Shown one piece after another: positions 16,739-25,391 of a DNA stretch of 64,000 nucleotides. The number at the start of each line of letters is the position of its first letter. The stretch's first letter is position 1. The notes beneath the pieces were generated by a model, which was not told the DNA's origin, ran no database searches, and saw only the letters and a program-made list of their open reading frames with translations. The stretch lies in contig JAJPHD010000008.1 in the NCBI GenBank assembly GCA_021325455.1, positions 62,001 through 126,000 on the forward strand, read 5' to 3'. A program made the position numbers and the translations under genes. The DNA is from Actinomycetota bacterium (GTDB lineage: Bacteria; Actinomycetota; Acidimicrobiia; Acidimicrobiales; JAJPHD01).

Positions 16739-17368
16739 GTGCCGGCCGTGACCGATCGCAGCCTGCCCGAGGGGATGGCCTGGGACGGGATCGGAGTGCT
16801 CATCGCCCAGCACCGGCAGGTGGCCGCGATCTGGGAGCGCCTCGAGGGCTCGGCGGGGATCATCCCCGATGACCGTCGGTGGGCGATGTCCGCCGAGCTC
16901 CTGAAGCGCCTGTCCATCCATGACGGCGTGGAGGAGGTCTACCTCTACCCCATGGTCCGCTCGGCCCTGCTGGAGGGTGACGAGCTGGCCGATCAGGCCC
17001 AGGCATCCCACCACGAGCAGGCCAGGCGCCTCTCGGTGCTGGAAGGCCTGGGACCCGAGGACCCCGGTTTCGAGGTGGGCTGGGCCGAGCTGATGGCCGA
17101 GGTGTCCAGGCACGTGACCATGGAGGAGAGGGAGATCTTCCCTCGCCTGCTCCAGTCAGTGGACCGCCTGACCCTCACCCTGCTCGCCGGTCGGATCCAG
17201 CGGGCATCCCGTGTCGGGCCCACCCGTCCCCACCCTCGCATGCACCAGAGCCGTCTGCTGGGCCGGGCCACCGCCCCGGTGATCGGGGCCATGGACCGCC
17301 TGAAAGATGCCACCCGCTCCCGGCCCACCGAGGGTGCGGGGGAGCCGTCCGAGTCGACGCGGCCCTGA
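16739..17368 (+). CDS. Hemerythrin HHE cation-binding domain protein
   Basis: A 209-residue protein with a four-helix hemerythrin-like domain. The metal-binding His and Glu residues are seen in LIAQHRQVAAIWERL, SIHDGVEEVYLYP, SHHEQARRL and VSRHVTMEEREIFP. The last 60 residues are basic and less ordered. Family members bind a di-iron centre and sense or carry oxygen or reactive species. The start is GTG 16739 (or GTG 16748), just after the DUF488 stop, so the two are probably co-transcribed with the PPOX gene. Confidence 0.83.
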   Translation: MPAVTDRSLPEGMAWDGIGVLIAQHRQVAAIWERLEGSAGIIPDDRRWAMSAELLKRLSIHDGVEEVYLYPMVRSALLEGDELADQAQASHHEQARRLSVLEGLGPEDPGFEVGWAELMAEVSRHVTMEEREIFPRLLQSVDRLTLTLLAGRIQRASRVGPTRPHPRMHQSRLLGRATAPVIGAMDRLKDATRSRPTEGAGEPSESTRP

Positions 17369-17425
17369 GGCTCGTGTCCCGGGGTTCGGGGAGATCCCGG
17401 GCGCCTTCCCCATCGGGAAAGGGCG

Positions 17426-17461
17426 ACCTGGCCAGGTTTCGCCGGCGCCGGCGCGCCAGGT
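17426..17461. terminator. Hairpin between convergent genes, possible terminator
   Basis: ACCTGGC and GCCAGGT form a 7-bp stem whose loop contains the self-complementary CGCCGGCG run. It lies in the 169-base gap between the convergent hemerythrin and VOC genes. No U-tract follows, so it is a plausible but unproven bidirectional terminator. Confidence 0.3.
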
Positions 17462-17537
17462 GGCGGGGCCGCTGGGGAGGCGGGTAAGCCCGGGCGCCGG
17501 CGCAGGCGAGAGTGGCTGGAGGCGGCACGGCCCCGGC

Positions 17538-17912
17538 CTACATGCCTCCTACCAGTCCGATCCGGTTGCCCTGGGGGTCGGCGAACATGGCAATGACGGG
17601 CCCTCCTGGCACCTCCGTGGGAGGGAGCAGGGTCTTGGCCCCCAGGGTCTCGGCCTTGTCCAGGTACTCCTGAAGGCTGTCCACCTGGACGTAGAAGCTG
17701 ACCTGCGAGCTGCCGTCTGCCGAGGAGCTCACGCCGCCGCCGATGGCCCCCTCCCCGGTGGTCACCATCCCGTAGCCCGAGGGGTTGTCGGTGTCGATGG
17801 TCCAGTCGAAGAGGGACCGGTAGAAGCCCTGCAGAGCCTGGCCATCGGGACCGAGGATCTCGAAGTGAACCACTGGATTGCCCACGGGAACCCCCTCCCT
17901 GCCATGCGCCAT
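17538..17912 (-). CDS. VOC (glyoxalase/bleomycin-resistance) family protein
   Basis: A 124-residue protein with two beta-alpha-beta-beta-beta units, typical of the vicinal oxygen chelate superfamily. The opening VGNPVVHFEILGPDGQALQGFYRSLFDW and the closing MFADPQGNRIGLVGGM match the group of short VOC proteins found in actinobacteria. These may act as hydrolases, isomerases or simple ligand binders. No substrate can be proposed. It starts at ATG 17912 and is divergent from a TetR regulator gene 133 bases away. Confidence 0.82.
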   Translation of the reverse strand: MAHGREGVPVGNPVVHFEILGPDGQALQGFYRSLFDWTIDTDNPSGYGMVTTGEGAIGGGVSSSADGSSQVSFYVQVDSLQEYLDKAETLGAKTLLPPTEVPGGPVIAMFADPQGNRIGLVGGM

Positions 17913-17965
17913 CCCCGCCGGTGCAGCCCCACCTCGCTGCCTGTCCCGTTGGGTCCTACGCTGTA

Positions 17966-17977
17966 TGCTTATTAGCA
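17966..17977. promoter_or_regulatory. AT-rich dyad upstream of the TetR gene
   Basis: TGCT TATT AGCA stands out as a small dyad in a very GC-rich region between the divergent VOC and TetR genes. It could be part of a promoter or a TetR operator. The evidence is limited to base composition and symmetry. Confidence 0.25.
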
Positions 17978-18045
17978 GTATCCCCTAGCTGGGGCAGCTG
18001 GTCAAGGGGGAAGTTCACCTGCGTTCGGGACAGCTGGGAGGTCGA

Positions 18046-18894
18046 ATGATGCAGATGACCGGGACGGAGAGCAGGCGGGTGGCCCCAGCGGGTCCCAACC
18101 TCGCCCCAGCCGGCAAGGACAAGGGGGGGGCCGGGGCCGTCCAGGCCAGGCCGGGAAGGCGGGCCCGGCTCTCCCGGGACCTGGTCCTCGACACGGCCCT
18201 GGCCCTGGTCGACCAGGAGGGCCTGGAGGGGCTGTCGATGCGGCGCCTGGCGTCGAAGCTGGGGGTGGAGGCCATGGCCATCTACCGCCACGCTGCCAAC
18301 AAGCAGGAGCTGCTGGGGGGCATCATCGACCGGGTCCTCAGCGAGCTGCGGGTGGACAGCCGTGACTGTGACGACTGGCAGGAGTGGTTGCGAAGCTGGG
18401 CCCGGGACTTCCGCCGGGTGGTGCTCGCCCATCCCAACGTCTTCCCCTTGCTGGTAACCAGGCCGCTGTCGATCCCCCTCAGCCAGCGCCCGCCCGCCGT
18501 CCTGGCGCAGCTCGAGGCCATGCTCACGGTGCTGGAGAAAGCCGGCTTCTGCCCACAAGAGGCCCTGAGGGCACAGCAGACCTTCAGCGGCTACCTGCTC
18601 GGACACCTTCTCATCGAGCTGCGACAGGTGATCGAGGACCCCGAGGAGCCGGAGCCCGCCTTGAGGCTGGGCCTCTACCGCCTACCGGCCCGCCAGTTCC
18701 CCCGGCTCCGGAAGGCAGCGGTCCTGCTCGTGGACCAGGACGCCGACGCCGCCTTCGAGACCGGGTTGGGGACCATCCTGGACGGCCTGCGCCGGCAGGC
18801 GGGCGCAGGAGCCGAAGGGGCTGGCGCCGGCGGGAGGGCAGGCGAGCCCCACGCGGTCACCCCGAGAGCCAAAGCAAAGCAGGAGCCGGCCTAG
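18046..18894 (+). CDS. TetR/AcrR-family transcriptional regulator
   Basis: A 282-residue TetR-type repressor. A basic, flexible 40-residue N terminus precedes the helix-turn-helix LDTALALVDQEGLEGLSMRRLASKLGVEAMAIYRHAANKQELLGGI. The C-terminal half resembles the TetR_C ligand-binding domain, with a 20-residue cap and a low-complexity tail. Members with this C-terminal type often control a divergent efflux or oxidoreductase gene; here the divergent neighbour is the VOC protein. It ends 31 bases before the convergent P450 gene. Confidence 0.87.
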   Translation: MMQMTGTESRRVAPAGPNLAPAGKDKGGAGAVQARPGRRARLSRDLVLDTALALVDQEGLEGLSMRRLASKLGVEAMAIYRHAANKQELLGGIIDRVLSELRVDSRDCDDWQEWLRSWARDFRRVVLAHPNVFPLLVTRPLSIPLSQRPPAVLAQLEAMLTVLEKAGFCPQEALRAQQTFSGYLLGHLLIELRQVIEDPEEPEPALRLGLYRLPARQFPRLRKAAVLLVDQDADAAFETGLGTILDGLRRQAGAGAEGAGAGGRAGEPHAVTPRAKAKQEPA

Positions 18895-18925
18895 ACATCC
18901 CCCGGGGCCCGCCCGGGCCGGGTCC

Positions 18926-20194
18926 TCAGCGGGCGGTCACCTGGACCGGCAGCCGGGCCAGGCCCCGCAGGGTCAGGCCGGGGCGCCACTCAGGCTCGTC
19001 GACCATCAGCTCCATAGCGGCGAACCTGCGCACCAGGGCACCGAGGGCCACCTGACCCTCCAGACGGGCCAGGGCGAACCCCAGGCAGTGGTGGATGCCG
19101 GCGCCGAAGCTGAGCGGGCCGTTGTCGGCCCGGAGCACGTCCAAGGTCTCCGGGTGGGCGAAGCGCCCGGGGTCCCGGTTGGCCCCGCCGATCAGCGTGA
19201 GCACGAGCGCCCCGGAGGGAACGAGGTGGCCGGCCACCTCCACCTCCTCCAGGGCCACCCGGCCATCCAGCTGGACCGGGCTGTCCCAACGCAACAGCTC
19301 CTCCACGGCCGAGGCCAGCATCCCCGGGCCGGGGTCCGGCCCCAGGCGGGCCATCTGGTCCGGATGGCGGAGCAGGGCCAGGAGTCCGTTCCCTATGAGG
19401 TTGGTGGTGGTCTCGAACCCCGCTCCGAACAGCAGTATGGCGGTGGCGATCACCTCCGCCTCCGTGAGGGCGTCGTCACGGTCCCGAGCCTGGGCCAGGG
19501 CGGTCACGAGGTCGTCCTGCGGGTGAGCCCGGCGCTCGGCCATGAGGTCCCTGAAGTAGGCGGCCATGGTGGCCTCGGCCTGGGCCGCCCGGGCCATGGT
19601 CTGGTCGTCGACCACCACCTCCAAGGTGGCGGCGGCGTCCCTCACCAGGGGCTGGAAGCCAGCGCGGTCGGCCGGCGGCACCCCCAGCAGCTCCCCTATG
19701 ACGGTCACGGGGAGCGGGAAGGCCAGCTCGGTCATGACATCGGCCTGGCGAGCCTCGGCCAGCCTGTCGACAAGCTCCTCCACGATCGAGGTCACCGCCG
19801 GCCGGAGCGCCTCCACCCGTTGGGGGGTGAAGGCCCGGCTCACCAGCCGGCGCTGACGGGTGTGCTCGGGGGGATCGAGATGCAGCATCGAGGCCACTGG
19901 CCGGTGGGCCCCCTCCCGGGGGTCGCCGGCTCCCTCTCCCCGCCCCGCCGGGTTGGCGCCCGGGCCCGAAGGTGCCATCTCGAAGCCCTTGCCCAGGCGA
20001 TGGTCCCGCAGGGCGCGCAGGCAGTCGTCGTAGCGGCTGAGCACCAGCCCCCAGTCCCCGCGGTACACGGGGGCCAGCTGGCGCAGGCGCCGGTAGTAGG
20101 GGTAGGGGTCGGGCCTTGCCTCCCCGTTCACCGTGAGGGCGGAGACGAGAGCGCCGGGGTCGGCGGGAAGGTCCCCGGGAGGGTGGGCAGGCAC
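18926..20194 (-). CDS. Cytochrome P450
   Basis: A 422-residue soluble heme monooxygenase of the bacterial CYP type. The I-helix oxygen-activation motif is GAGFETT (257-263), the K-helix ExxR is EELLR (299-302 core), and the heme-binding loop FGAGIHHCLG places the cysteine ligand at 370. The substrate cannot be predicted. Redox partners are not encoded nearby. It starts with GTG nine bases after the permease gene on the same strand, so the two are probably co-transcribed. Confidence 0.92.
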   Translation of the reverse strand: MPAHPPGDLPADPGALVSALTVNGEARPDPYPYYRRLRQLAPVYRGDWGLVLSRYDDCLRALRDHRLGKGFEMAPSGPGANPAGRGEGAGDPREGAHRPVASMLHLDPPEHTRQRRLVSRAFTPQRVEALRPAVTSIVEELVDRLAEARQADVMTELAFPLPVTVIGELLGVPPADRAGFQPLVRDAAATLEVVVDDQTMARAAQAEATMAAYFRDLMAERRAHPQDDLVTALAQARDRDDALTEAEVIATAILLFGAGFETTTNLIGNGLLALLRHPDQMARLGPDPGPGMLASAVEELLRWDSPVQLDGRVALEEVEVAGHLVPSGALVLTLIGGANRDPGRFAHPETLDVLRADNGPLSFGAGIHHCLGFALARLEGQVALGALVRRFAAMELMVDEPEWRPGLTLRGLARLPVQVTAR

Positions 20195-20203
20195 CCACCC
20201 AAG

Positions 20204-21397
20204 TTACCGCGCAGTAGGTTCGGGCTCGGCATCGGCCCCCTTGGCGGGCTCGCCCCCCCTCCGGCGAGCCGAGCCGGGGAGACCAGGCCGGAAGGAGCCT
20301 GGCCACCACAGCCCCGGGATGGCCGATCGCTCCAAGGGGTCCCTCTGCTGGCGGTAGTAGCCCGCCACGGCGAGGACCACCCCCGCCACCGGCACGGCCA
20401 GGAAGGCGCCCACCACCCCGCCCAGGATGGTCCCTATGCCGAGGACCAGGATCACAGCCACGGGGTGGAGCCGCACGGCCCGACCCAAGACGAAAGGCCC
20501 GACCAGGTAGCCCTCCAGGTTGTGGATCAAGATGGTGGCCCCCACCACCACCCCGGCAGCGATGGGGCCCTTGGCCACCAGGGCCACCACGGCGGCCACC
20601 AACCCGGACAGCACCCCACCCACGAGGGGCAAGAACCCCCCCACGAACGTGAGCAGGGCCAGGGCCCCGACCAGGGGCACCCCCAGGGCCAGCAGGGTCA
20701 GGGCCAGGACCAGGGCGTTCACGGCCCCGTTGAGAGCGGTCCCCCGGATGTAGCCGGTGAGGACACCCCAAGCCCGCCGCCCCAGCTCCTCCATCTCCAT
20801 GGCCCGGGCGGGGCTGGCCCATCCGGTGAACCACCGGGCCAGGCTGGCCCCGTCCTTAACGAAGAAGAAGGACAGCACCACGGTGAGAAGGACGCCGGCC
20901 AGCACGCTGGCCGCCACCGACACTCCGGTCAGGGCCCCGTGGATGAGGGCCTGGCGGTGCGAGTTGAGGACCGAGGTGGCCTGAGCGAACAGATGGTGGA
21001 CCTGGTGCCGGGACAGGTGGAGGGGGCCGTGCACCAACCACTGCTCCGCCTGGCTGACCCCTGTCCCGAGCGCCTGGCCCAGCTTGCCGAACTCCGTCTC
21101 CAGCCCGGGCAGCACGCCGAACACCACGCCGGCCACGACCGCTCCCGCCAGCAGGAAGACGATCCAGGTGGCCACCAGGGCCGGCAGGCCGCGCCGGCGG
21201 AGCCATACCGCTGGCGGGCTCAGCACGGTGGTGACGAACAGAGCCGCCACGACGGGGACCACGATCACCCGGAGGCGCACGAAGGCCAGCCCGATGAGCA
21301 CCAGGGCTCCCGCCACCACCAGCACCCGCCATGACCAGGCCGCGGACCTGGCCAGCCAGCGGGGCACCGATGAAGGCACAGGTTCGTCGGGGGTCAC
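20204..21397 (-). CDS. AI-2E family (PerM-like) transporter
   Basis: A 397-residue integral membrane protein with about eight transmembrane helices. It has the long extracytoplasmic helical segment (about 95-160) and the conserved FFFVKDG, LGVPLVGALALLTFVGGFLPLVGG and LVGPFVLGRAVRLHP stretches that define the AI-2E/PerM family. Characterised members export AI-2 or exchange sodium and protons, so the name should not be read as a substrate. The GTG start at 21397 is the first in frame. It precedes the P450 gene by nine bases. Confidence 0.87.
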   Translation of the reverse strand: MTPDEPVPSSVPRWLARSAAWSWRVLVVAGALVLIGLAFVRLRVIVVPVVAALFVTTVLSPPAVWLRRRGLPALVATWIVFLLAGAVVAGVVFGVLPGLETEFGKLGQALGTGVSQAEQWLVHGPLHLSRHQVHHLFAQATSVLNSHRQALIHGALTGVSVAASVLAGVLLTVVLSFFFVKDGASLARWFTGWASPARAMEMEELGRRAWGVLTGYIRGTALNGAVNALVLALTLLALGVPLVGALALLTFVGGFLPLVGGVLSGLVAAVVALVAKGPIAAGVVVGATILIHNLEGYLVGPFVLGRAVRLHPVAVILVLGIGTILGGVVGAFLAVPVAGVVLAVAGYYRQQRDPLERSAIPGLWWPGSFRPGLPGSARRRGGEPAKGADAEPEPTAR

Positions 21398-21507
21398 AGG
21401 ACGCTCATCTCACGTAGCGGAGCTTGGTCCCCAAGGCTAGTGGCCCCGCTCCGGCGGCGGGCGGAAGGCCGCCCGGCCGCCCCGGCCGGAGGCAGGCCCG
21501 GCCCCTC

Positions 21508-23793
21508 CTAGGGGGCCTGCTCCCGCCGGCGAGCCCCCTTGCCGGAGAGGTACTGCACCGGCCACACCACCCCGGGTCCCTCGTAACCCTGGTCCAGGGC
21601 GGCGTTGAGCGTCCAGTAGGGGTCCACCAGGTGGGGGCGGGCCAAGAGGCACAGGTCGGCCCGGCCCGCCAGGATGATCGTGTTCACGTCGTCCACCGAC
21701 GAGACCGCCCCCACCGTCATGGTGGGCACGCCCACCTCCTGCCTGATGCGATCGGCGAAGGGCGTCTGGTACAGCCGGCCGTACTCCGGGCGCTGGTCCG
21801 GATGGACCTGGCCCGAGGAGACATCCACTATGTCGCAGCCGTGGTCGACCAGCATGGCCGCCAGCTCCACGGCGTCGTCGCCCGTGAAGCCCCCCGGCAC
21901 CCAGTCGGTGGCCGAGATCCTCACCGAGAGGGGACGGTCGTCGGGCCAGACCGAGCGCACGGCGGACAGCACCGAAAGGGGGAACCGGGACCGCCCCCGG
22001 AGCGAACCCCCGTAGGCGTCCGTGCGCCGGTTGGTGAGCGGGGAGAGGAACGACGACAGGAGGTAGCCGTGGGCCATGTGCAGCTCCAGCCAGTCGAAGC
22101 CGCAACCCGCCCCCAATCGCGCCGCCGCCACGAACTGGTCCCTCACCGAGCGCAGGTCGGCCAGGGTCATCTCCCGGGGCACCTGGTTCTCCGGGCGGTA
22201 GGCGAGGGGCGAGGGCGCCATCACCTCCCAGTTCCCCGAGGGCAGGGGCAGGTCCTCGCCCTCCCACATGGCCCGGGTGGAGCCCTTGCGCCCCGAGTGG
22301 CCGAGCTGCAGCCCCACCGCCGCACCGGTGTGGCCGTGCACGAAGGAGACGATCCGGGCGAAGCCGGCAGCCTGGCGGTCGTTCCAGAGGCCGGGGCAGT
22401 AGGGGGAGATGCGGCCCTCGGGGGACACGCAGGTCATCTCCGTGAGCACCAGCGCCGCCCCGCCCACCGCCCGGGACCCCAGGTGGACCAGGTGCCACTG
22501 GCCCGGAACACCGAGGTCCTCCCCCGAGGACGGGCAGGAGTACTGGGCCATGGGCGATACGACCACCCGGTTGCGCAGCTCCAGCCCCCGCAGTCGAAAG
22601 GGGAAGAACATGGGTGGGGTCCCCTCTGCCACCTCCATTCCCTGGCTGCGGGCCTGGGCCGCCAGCCAGGCGTCCAGGTCCCGGACGTAGGCCGGGTCCC
22701 GGAGCCGGAGGTTCCCGTAGGTGACCCGCTGGGATCGGGTGAGCACCTGGAAGCAGAACTGCTCGTGGGGCAGCCGGGCGTAGCGACCCACTCCCTCGAA
22801 CCATCGCATGGACGTGGCCGCCGCCCGCTGCAGCGAGGCCACGACCGGCTGGCGCTGCTCCTCGTACTCCTTCAGGGCCGCCTGCAGGTCACCGCCCTCA
22901 CCGGCCATCGCCAGGGCGCCGGCCAGGGCAATGGAGTCCTCCATGGCCAGCTTGGTCCCCGAGCCCACCGAGAAGTGGGCCGTGTGGGCAGCGTCGCCCA
23001 CCAGCACCACGTTCCCGGTGTGCCAGACCTGGTTGTGCACGGTGGCGAACTGCAGCCACCGGGAGTTGTTCGCCAGCAGCGGGTGACCGTCGAGGAACTC
23101 CCCGAACACTTGCGCGGCGAAGGCGATCCCCTCCTCGTCGGGCCTGTCGCCCAGCCCGGCCCGGGCAAAGGTGGAGGCCGGCATCTCCACGATGAAGGTG
23201 GCCAGCCCCTCGGAGTAGGGGTAGACATGGGCCTGCACCCAGCCGTGCTCGGTCTCCTCGAAGAGGAACGTGAACACCTCCACGGGGCGGGTGGTGCCGA
23301 GCCACATGTACCGGCAGCTGCCCCTCTCCACGCTGGGCCCGAGCTGGCCCGCCCGGGTGGCCCGCACCCGGCTGTTGACCCCGTCAGCGCCCACCACCAG
23401 GTCGTAGGCCCGGGAGAGCTCCTCCACGTCGGTCACCTCGGCCCCGAACCGGACCGAGGCCCCCAGCTCCAGGGCCCGGTCGGCCAGGACGCCGAGAAGA
23501 TCCTTGCGGGCCAGGGCGGCGAACTGGTGGCCGTCCGAGCGGGTCACCCGTCCCCGGTGGTGGATGTCGATGGCGCTCCAGCTCCGCCATCTGGCCGCTA
23601 CCCGGGAGAAGGCCACGGGGTCCGCCTCCTCCAGGTTGTCCAGCGTCTCCTGGGAGAAGACCACTCCGAAGCCGAAAGTGTCGTCCCTGGCGTTGCGCTC
23701 GAAGACCTGCACCTCGTGTCCCGGGCCAGACCGCCTGAGCAGTGACGCCAGGAGGAGCCCACCCGGCCCGCCGCCGACGACGGCCACCTTCAC
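21508..23793 (-). CDS. Bifunctional FAD monooxygenase / OYE-type reductase (2-aminobenzoyl-CoA monooxygenase/reductase-like)
   Basis: A 761-residue fusion. Residues 1-390 form an aromatic flavin monooxygenase: dinucleotide motif VVGGGPGG at the N terminus, DLVVGADGVNSRVR, and LVGDAAH near 267. Residues from about 394 form an Old Yellow Enzyme-type FMN domain (FRLRGLELRNRVVVSPMAQY, later HMAHGYLLSSFLSP). This exact fusion is known for 2-aminobenzoyl-CoA monooxygenase/reductase and for salicylyl-CoA 5-hydroxylases. The kynureninase and CoA-ligase neighbours favour aminobenzoyl-CoA as substrate. It starts with GTG immediately after the stop of the 78-residue gene. The predicted product is a non-aromatic 2-amino-5-oxo-cyclohexene carboxyl-CoA. 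Confidence 0.87.
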   Translation of the reverse strand: MKVAVVGGGPGGLLLASLLRRSGPGHEVQVFERNARDDTFGFGVVFSQETLDNLEEADPVAFSRVAARWRSWSAIDIHHRGRVTRSDGHQFAALARKDLLGVLADRALELGASVRFGAEVTDVEELSRAYDLVVGADGVNSRVRATRAGQLGPSVERGSCRYMWLGTTRPVEVFTFLFEETEHGWVQAHVYPYSEGLATFIVEMPASTFARAGLGDRPDEEGIAFAAQVFGEFLDGHPLLANNSRWLQFATVHNQVWHTGNVVLVGDAAHTAHFSVGSGTKLAMEDSIALAGALAMAGEGGDLQAALKEYEEQRQPVVASLQRAAATSMRWFEGVGRYARLPHEQFCFQVLTRSQRVTYGNLRLRDPAYVRDLDAWLAAQARSQGMEVAEGTPPMFFPFRLRGLELRNRVVVSPMAQYSCPSSGEDLGVPGQWHLVHLGSRAVGGAALVLTEMTCVSPEGRISPYCPGLWNDRQAAGFARIVSFVHGHTGAAVGLQLGHSGRKGSTRAMWEGEDLPLPSGNWEVMAPSPLAYRPENQVPREMTLADLRSVRDQFVAAARLGAGCGFDWLELHMAHGYLLSSFLSPLTNRRTDAYGGSLRGRSRFPLSVLSAVRSVWPDDRPLSVRISATDWVPGGFTGDDAVELAAMLVDHGCDIVDVSSGQVHPDQRPEYGRLYQTPFADRIRQEVGVPTMTVGAVSSVDDVNTIILAGRADLCLLARPHLVDPYWTLNAALDQGYEGPGVVWPVQYLSGKGARRREQAP

Positions 23794-24030
23794 CTACGTC
23801 CCCCGGTCGAGGAGGTGCTCGAAGACGAGCCCCAGGTCGGTGACGGCGACGCCCACGAACCCCAGGGCATGTCGCACGTTGGCCGTCACGCAAGGCGGGA
23901 GATCGTCTCGCCCCGCCAGGTGGCGCAGGCGGGCGTAGACCTCGAGCAGCTCGGCGTCGGCATCCTCCACCGGCCGGCCGAGCAGGTCGGTGGGGCCGGC
24001 ACCTGCGCCGTACCCGGCCGTCGCCCTCAC
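23794..24030 (-). CDS. 78-residue unknown protein of the aminobenzoyl-CoA operon
   Basis: A small gene sealed between its neighbours. Its GTG overlaps the CoA-ligase stop (GTGA), and its TAG abuts the GTG of the monooxygenase. The protein is mostly helical by composition, beginning MRATAGYGAGAGPTDLLG and continuing with ELLEVYARLRHLAGRD and ALGFVGVAVTDLGLVFEHLL. It has one cysteine and no signal or membrane helix. I do not recognise the family. Its position suggests a structural or regulatory partner of the ligase or monooxygenase, but no activity can be stated. Confidence 0.68.
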   Translation of the reverse strand: MRATAGYGAGAGPTDLLGRPVEDADAELLEVYARLRHLAGRDDLPPCVTANVRHALGFVGVAVTDLGLVFEHLLDRGT

Positions 24031-25391
24031 GGGGCCACCTCGAGGGTGAGAGGGCGGGAGGCAGCCCTCAGGTCCACGAGGCGCTTGGCCTTGAGCTCGA
24101 AGCGGGGAAGGGAGCCGGGCTCGGCCAGCTCGACCCGGAAGCGCAGGCCCTCGTGGGCGCCGGCCAGGGCGTCGGCCAGCCAGGCCTGGATGGCCGGCCA
24201 CTCCGCCGCCCGGGCCGCCTGGTCGTGCAGCTCGCAGCGCAGGTAGATCTCATCCCGGATGCCCTCGGTGACGATCCGCACCTGGAACTCGTCGATCTCG
24301 GGGCGGGCCCGCACGATGCTCTCCACCGCCCGGGGGTAGACGTTGGTGCCCCTCACCAGGCGCATGTCGTCGGCCCGGCCCAGCACCCCGCCCTCGTAGA
24401 TGTCGAAGGTGCGCCCGCAGGAGCAGCGGGAGGCGGGCACCTTCACGACGAGGTCGGAGGTGCGGTAGCGGATCAGGGGGATCATGCTCCGTCCGAAGGA
24501 GGTCACCACCCTCTCCCCCATCTCGCCATAGGGCACGGGCTCGTCGGTCACCGGGTCGACCACCTCCTCCAGCACGTGGTCCTCGATGATGTGGGCCCCG
24601 CCCGGCTGGTGGAGGCACTCGAACATGAAGATGGTCGCTATCTCGGTCATCCCCGCCGTGTCGTAGGCCCTGGCCCCCCACTGGTCCTCTATCAGGCGCT
24701 TGGTCTCGGGGATGGACCCCGCCGGCTCACCGGACAGCACCACGGTCCTCACGGCCGACCCGGGCAGGTCCAGACCGAGGTCGCGGGAGCACTGGGCCAG
24801 CCGCAGGGCATAGGTGGGAGTGGTGGCCACCACGGTGGCGCCGAACTCCACGATCTGGCGCACCCGGCTCTCCGTGGTCTGGGCCCCCCCGGGGACGACC
24901 AGGGCACCCAGCTTCTCCAGCCCGTAGTGCAGGCCCCAGAAGCCAATGAAGCTGCCGTAGCCGAAGGCCAGGTAGGCCAGGTCGTGGGGGCGCACGCCCA
25001 TGGCCCACATGCCGTAGCACCACATGTCCGCGGCCCACGCCCAGTCCTTGCGGGAGTCGAGGGCCCGCAGGGGCGTGCGCCCGGTGGTACCCGAGGTCGT
25101 GTGGAGGCGGATGGCGGCCTCGGGACCGGCGACCGGCAGGGTCCCGTAGGGGGGCCGGAGGTCCTGGCCCTCCATCCACTCCTGCCTGGTGGTGAAGGGG
25201 AGGCGGCGCAGGTCGGCCATGGTCGAGAGGTCCTGAGGCCCCACCCCGGCCTTGGCCAGGGCAGCCCGGTAATGGGGGCTGCGCTCTCCCGCATAGGCGA
25301 CCACCCGGCGCAGCTTGGCCAGCTGGAGGGCCTCGAGCTCCTCCCTCGCCATGGTCTCGGTCCTCGGGTTCCAGTAGGGCTGGTCAGCCAC
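24027..25391 (-). CDS. PaaK-type aryl-CoA ligase, probable anthranilate-CoA ligase
   Basis: A 454-residue adenylate-forming enzyme like phenylacetate-CoA ligase. The P-loop HTTSGTTGRT is at 97-106, followed by YDTAGMTEIA (the adenylate-binding region) and GEMGERVVTSFGRSMIPLIRYRTSDL. A CxC segment follows (ASRCSCGRTFDIYEG), and the C-terminal lobe contains VRGTNVYPRAVESIV. Because it lies directly after kynureninase and before a CoA-ester monooxygenase, the likely substrate is anthranilate. The family itself also includes phenylacetate, benzoate and salicylate ligases. The start GTG overlaps the kynureninase stop region by eight bases, suggesting tight coupling. Confidence 0.84.
   Translation of the reverse strand: MADQPYWNPRTETMAREELEALQLAKLRRVVAYAGERSPHYRAALAKAGVGPQDLSTMADLRRLPFTTRQEWMEGQDLRPPYGTLPVAGPEAAIRLHTTSGTTGRTPLRALDSRKDWAWAADMWCYGMWAMGVRPHDLAYLAFGYGSFIGFWGLHYGLEKLGALVVPGGAQTTESRVRQIVEFGATVVATTPTYALRLAQCSRDLGLDLPGSAVRTVVLSGEPAGSIPETKRLIEDQWGARAYDTAGMTEIATIFMFECLHQPGGAHIIEDHVLEEVVDPVTDEPVPYGEMGERVVTSFGRSMIPLIRYRTSDLVVKVPASRCSCGRTFDIYEGGVLGRADDMRLVRGTNVYPRAVESIVRARPEIDEFQVRIVTEGIRDEIYLRCELHDQAARAAEWPAIQAWLADALAGAHEGLRFRVELAEPGSLPRFELKAKRLVDLRAASRPLTLEVAP

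Noticed and set aside
19088-21334. A 748-residue open frame on the plus strand across the P450 and permease genes
   Set aside because: It is a low-complexity His/Gly/Pro/Arg-rich shadow of two well-supported minus-strand genes; GC-rich DNA keeps such frames open.
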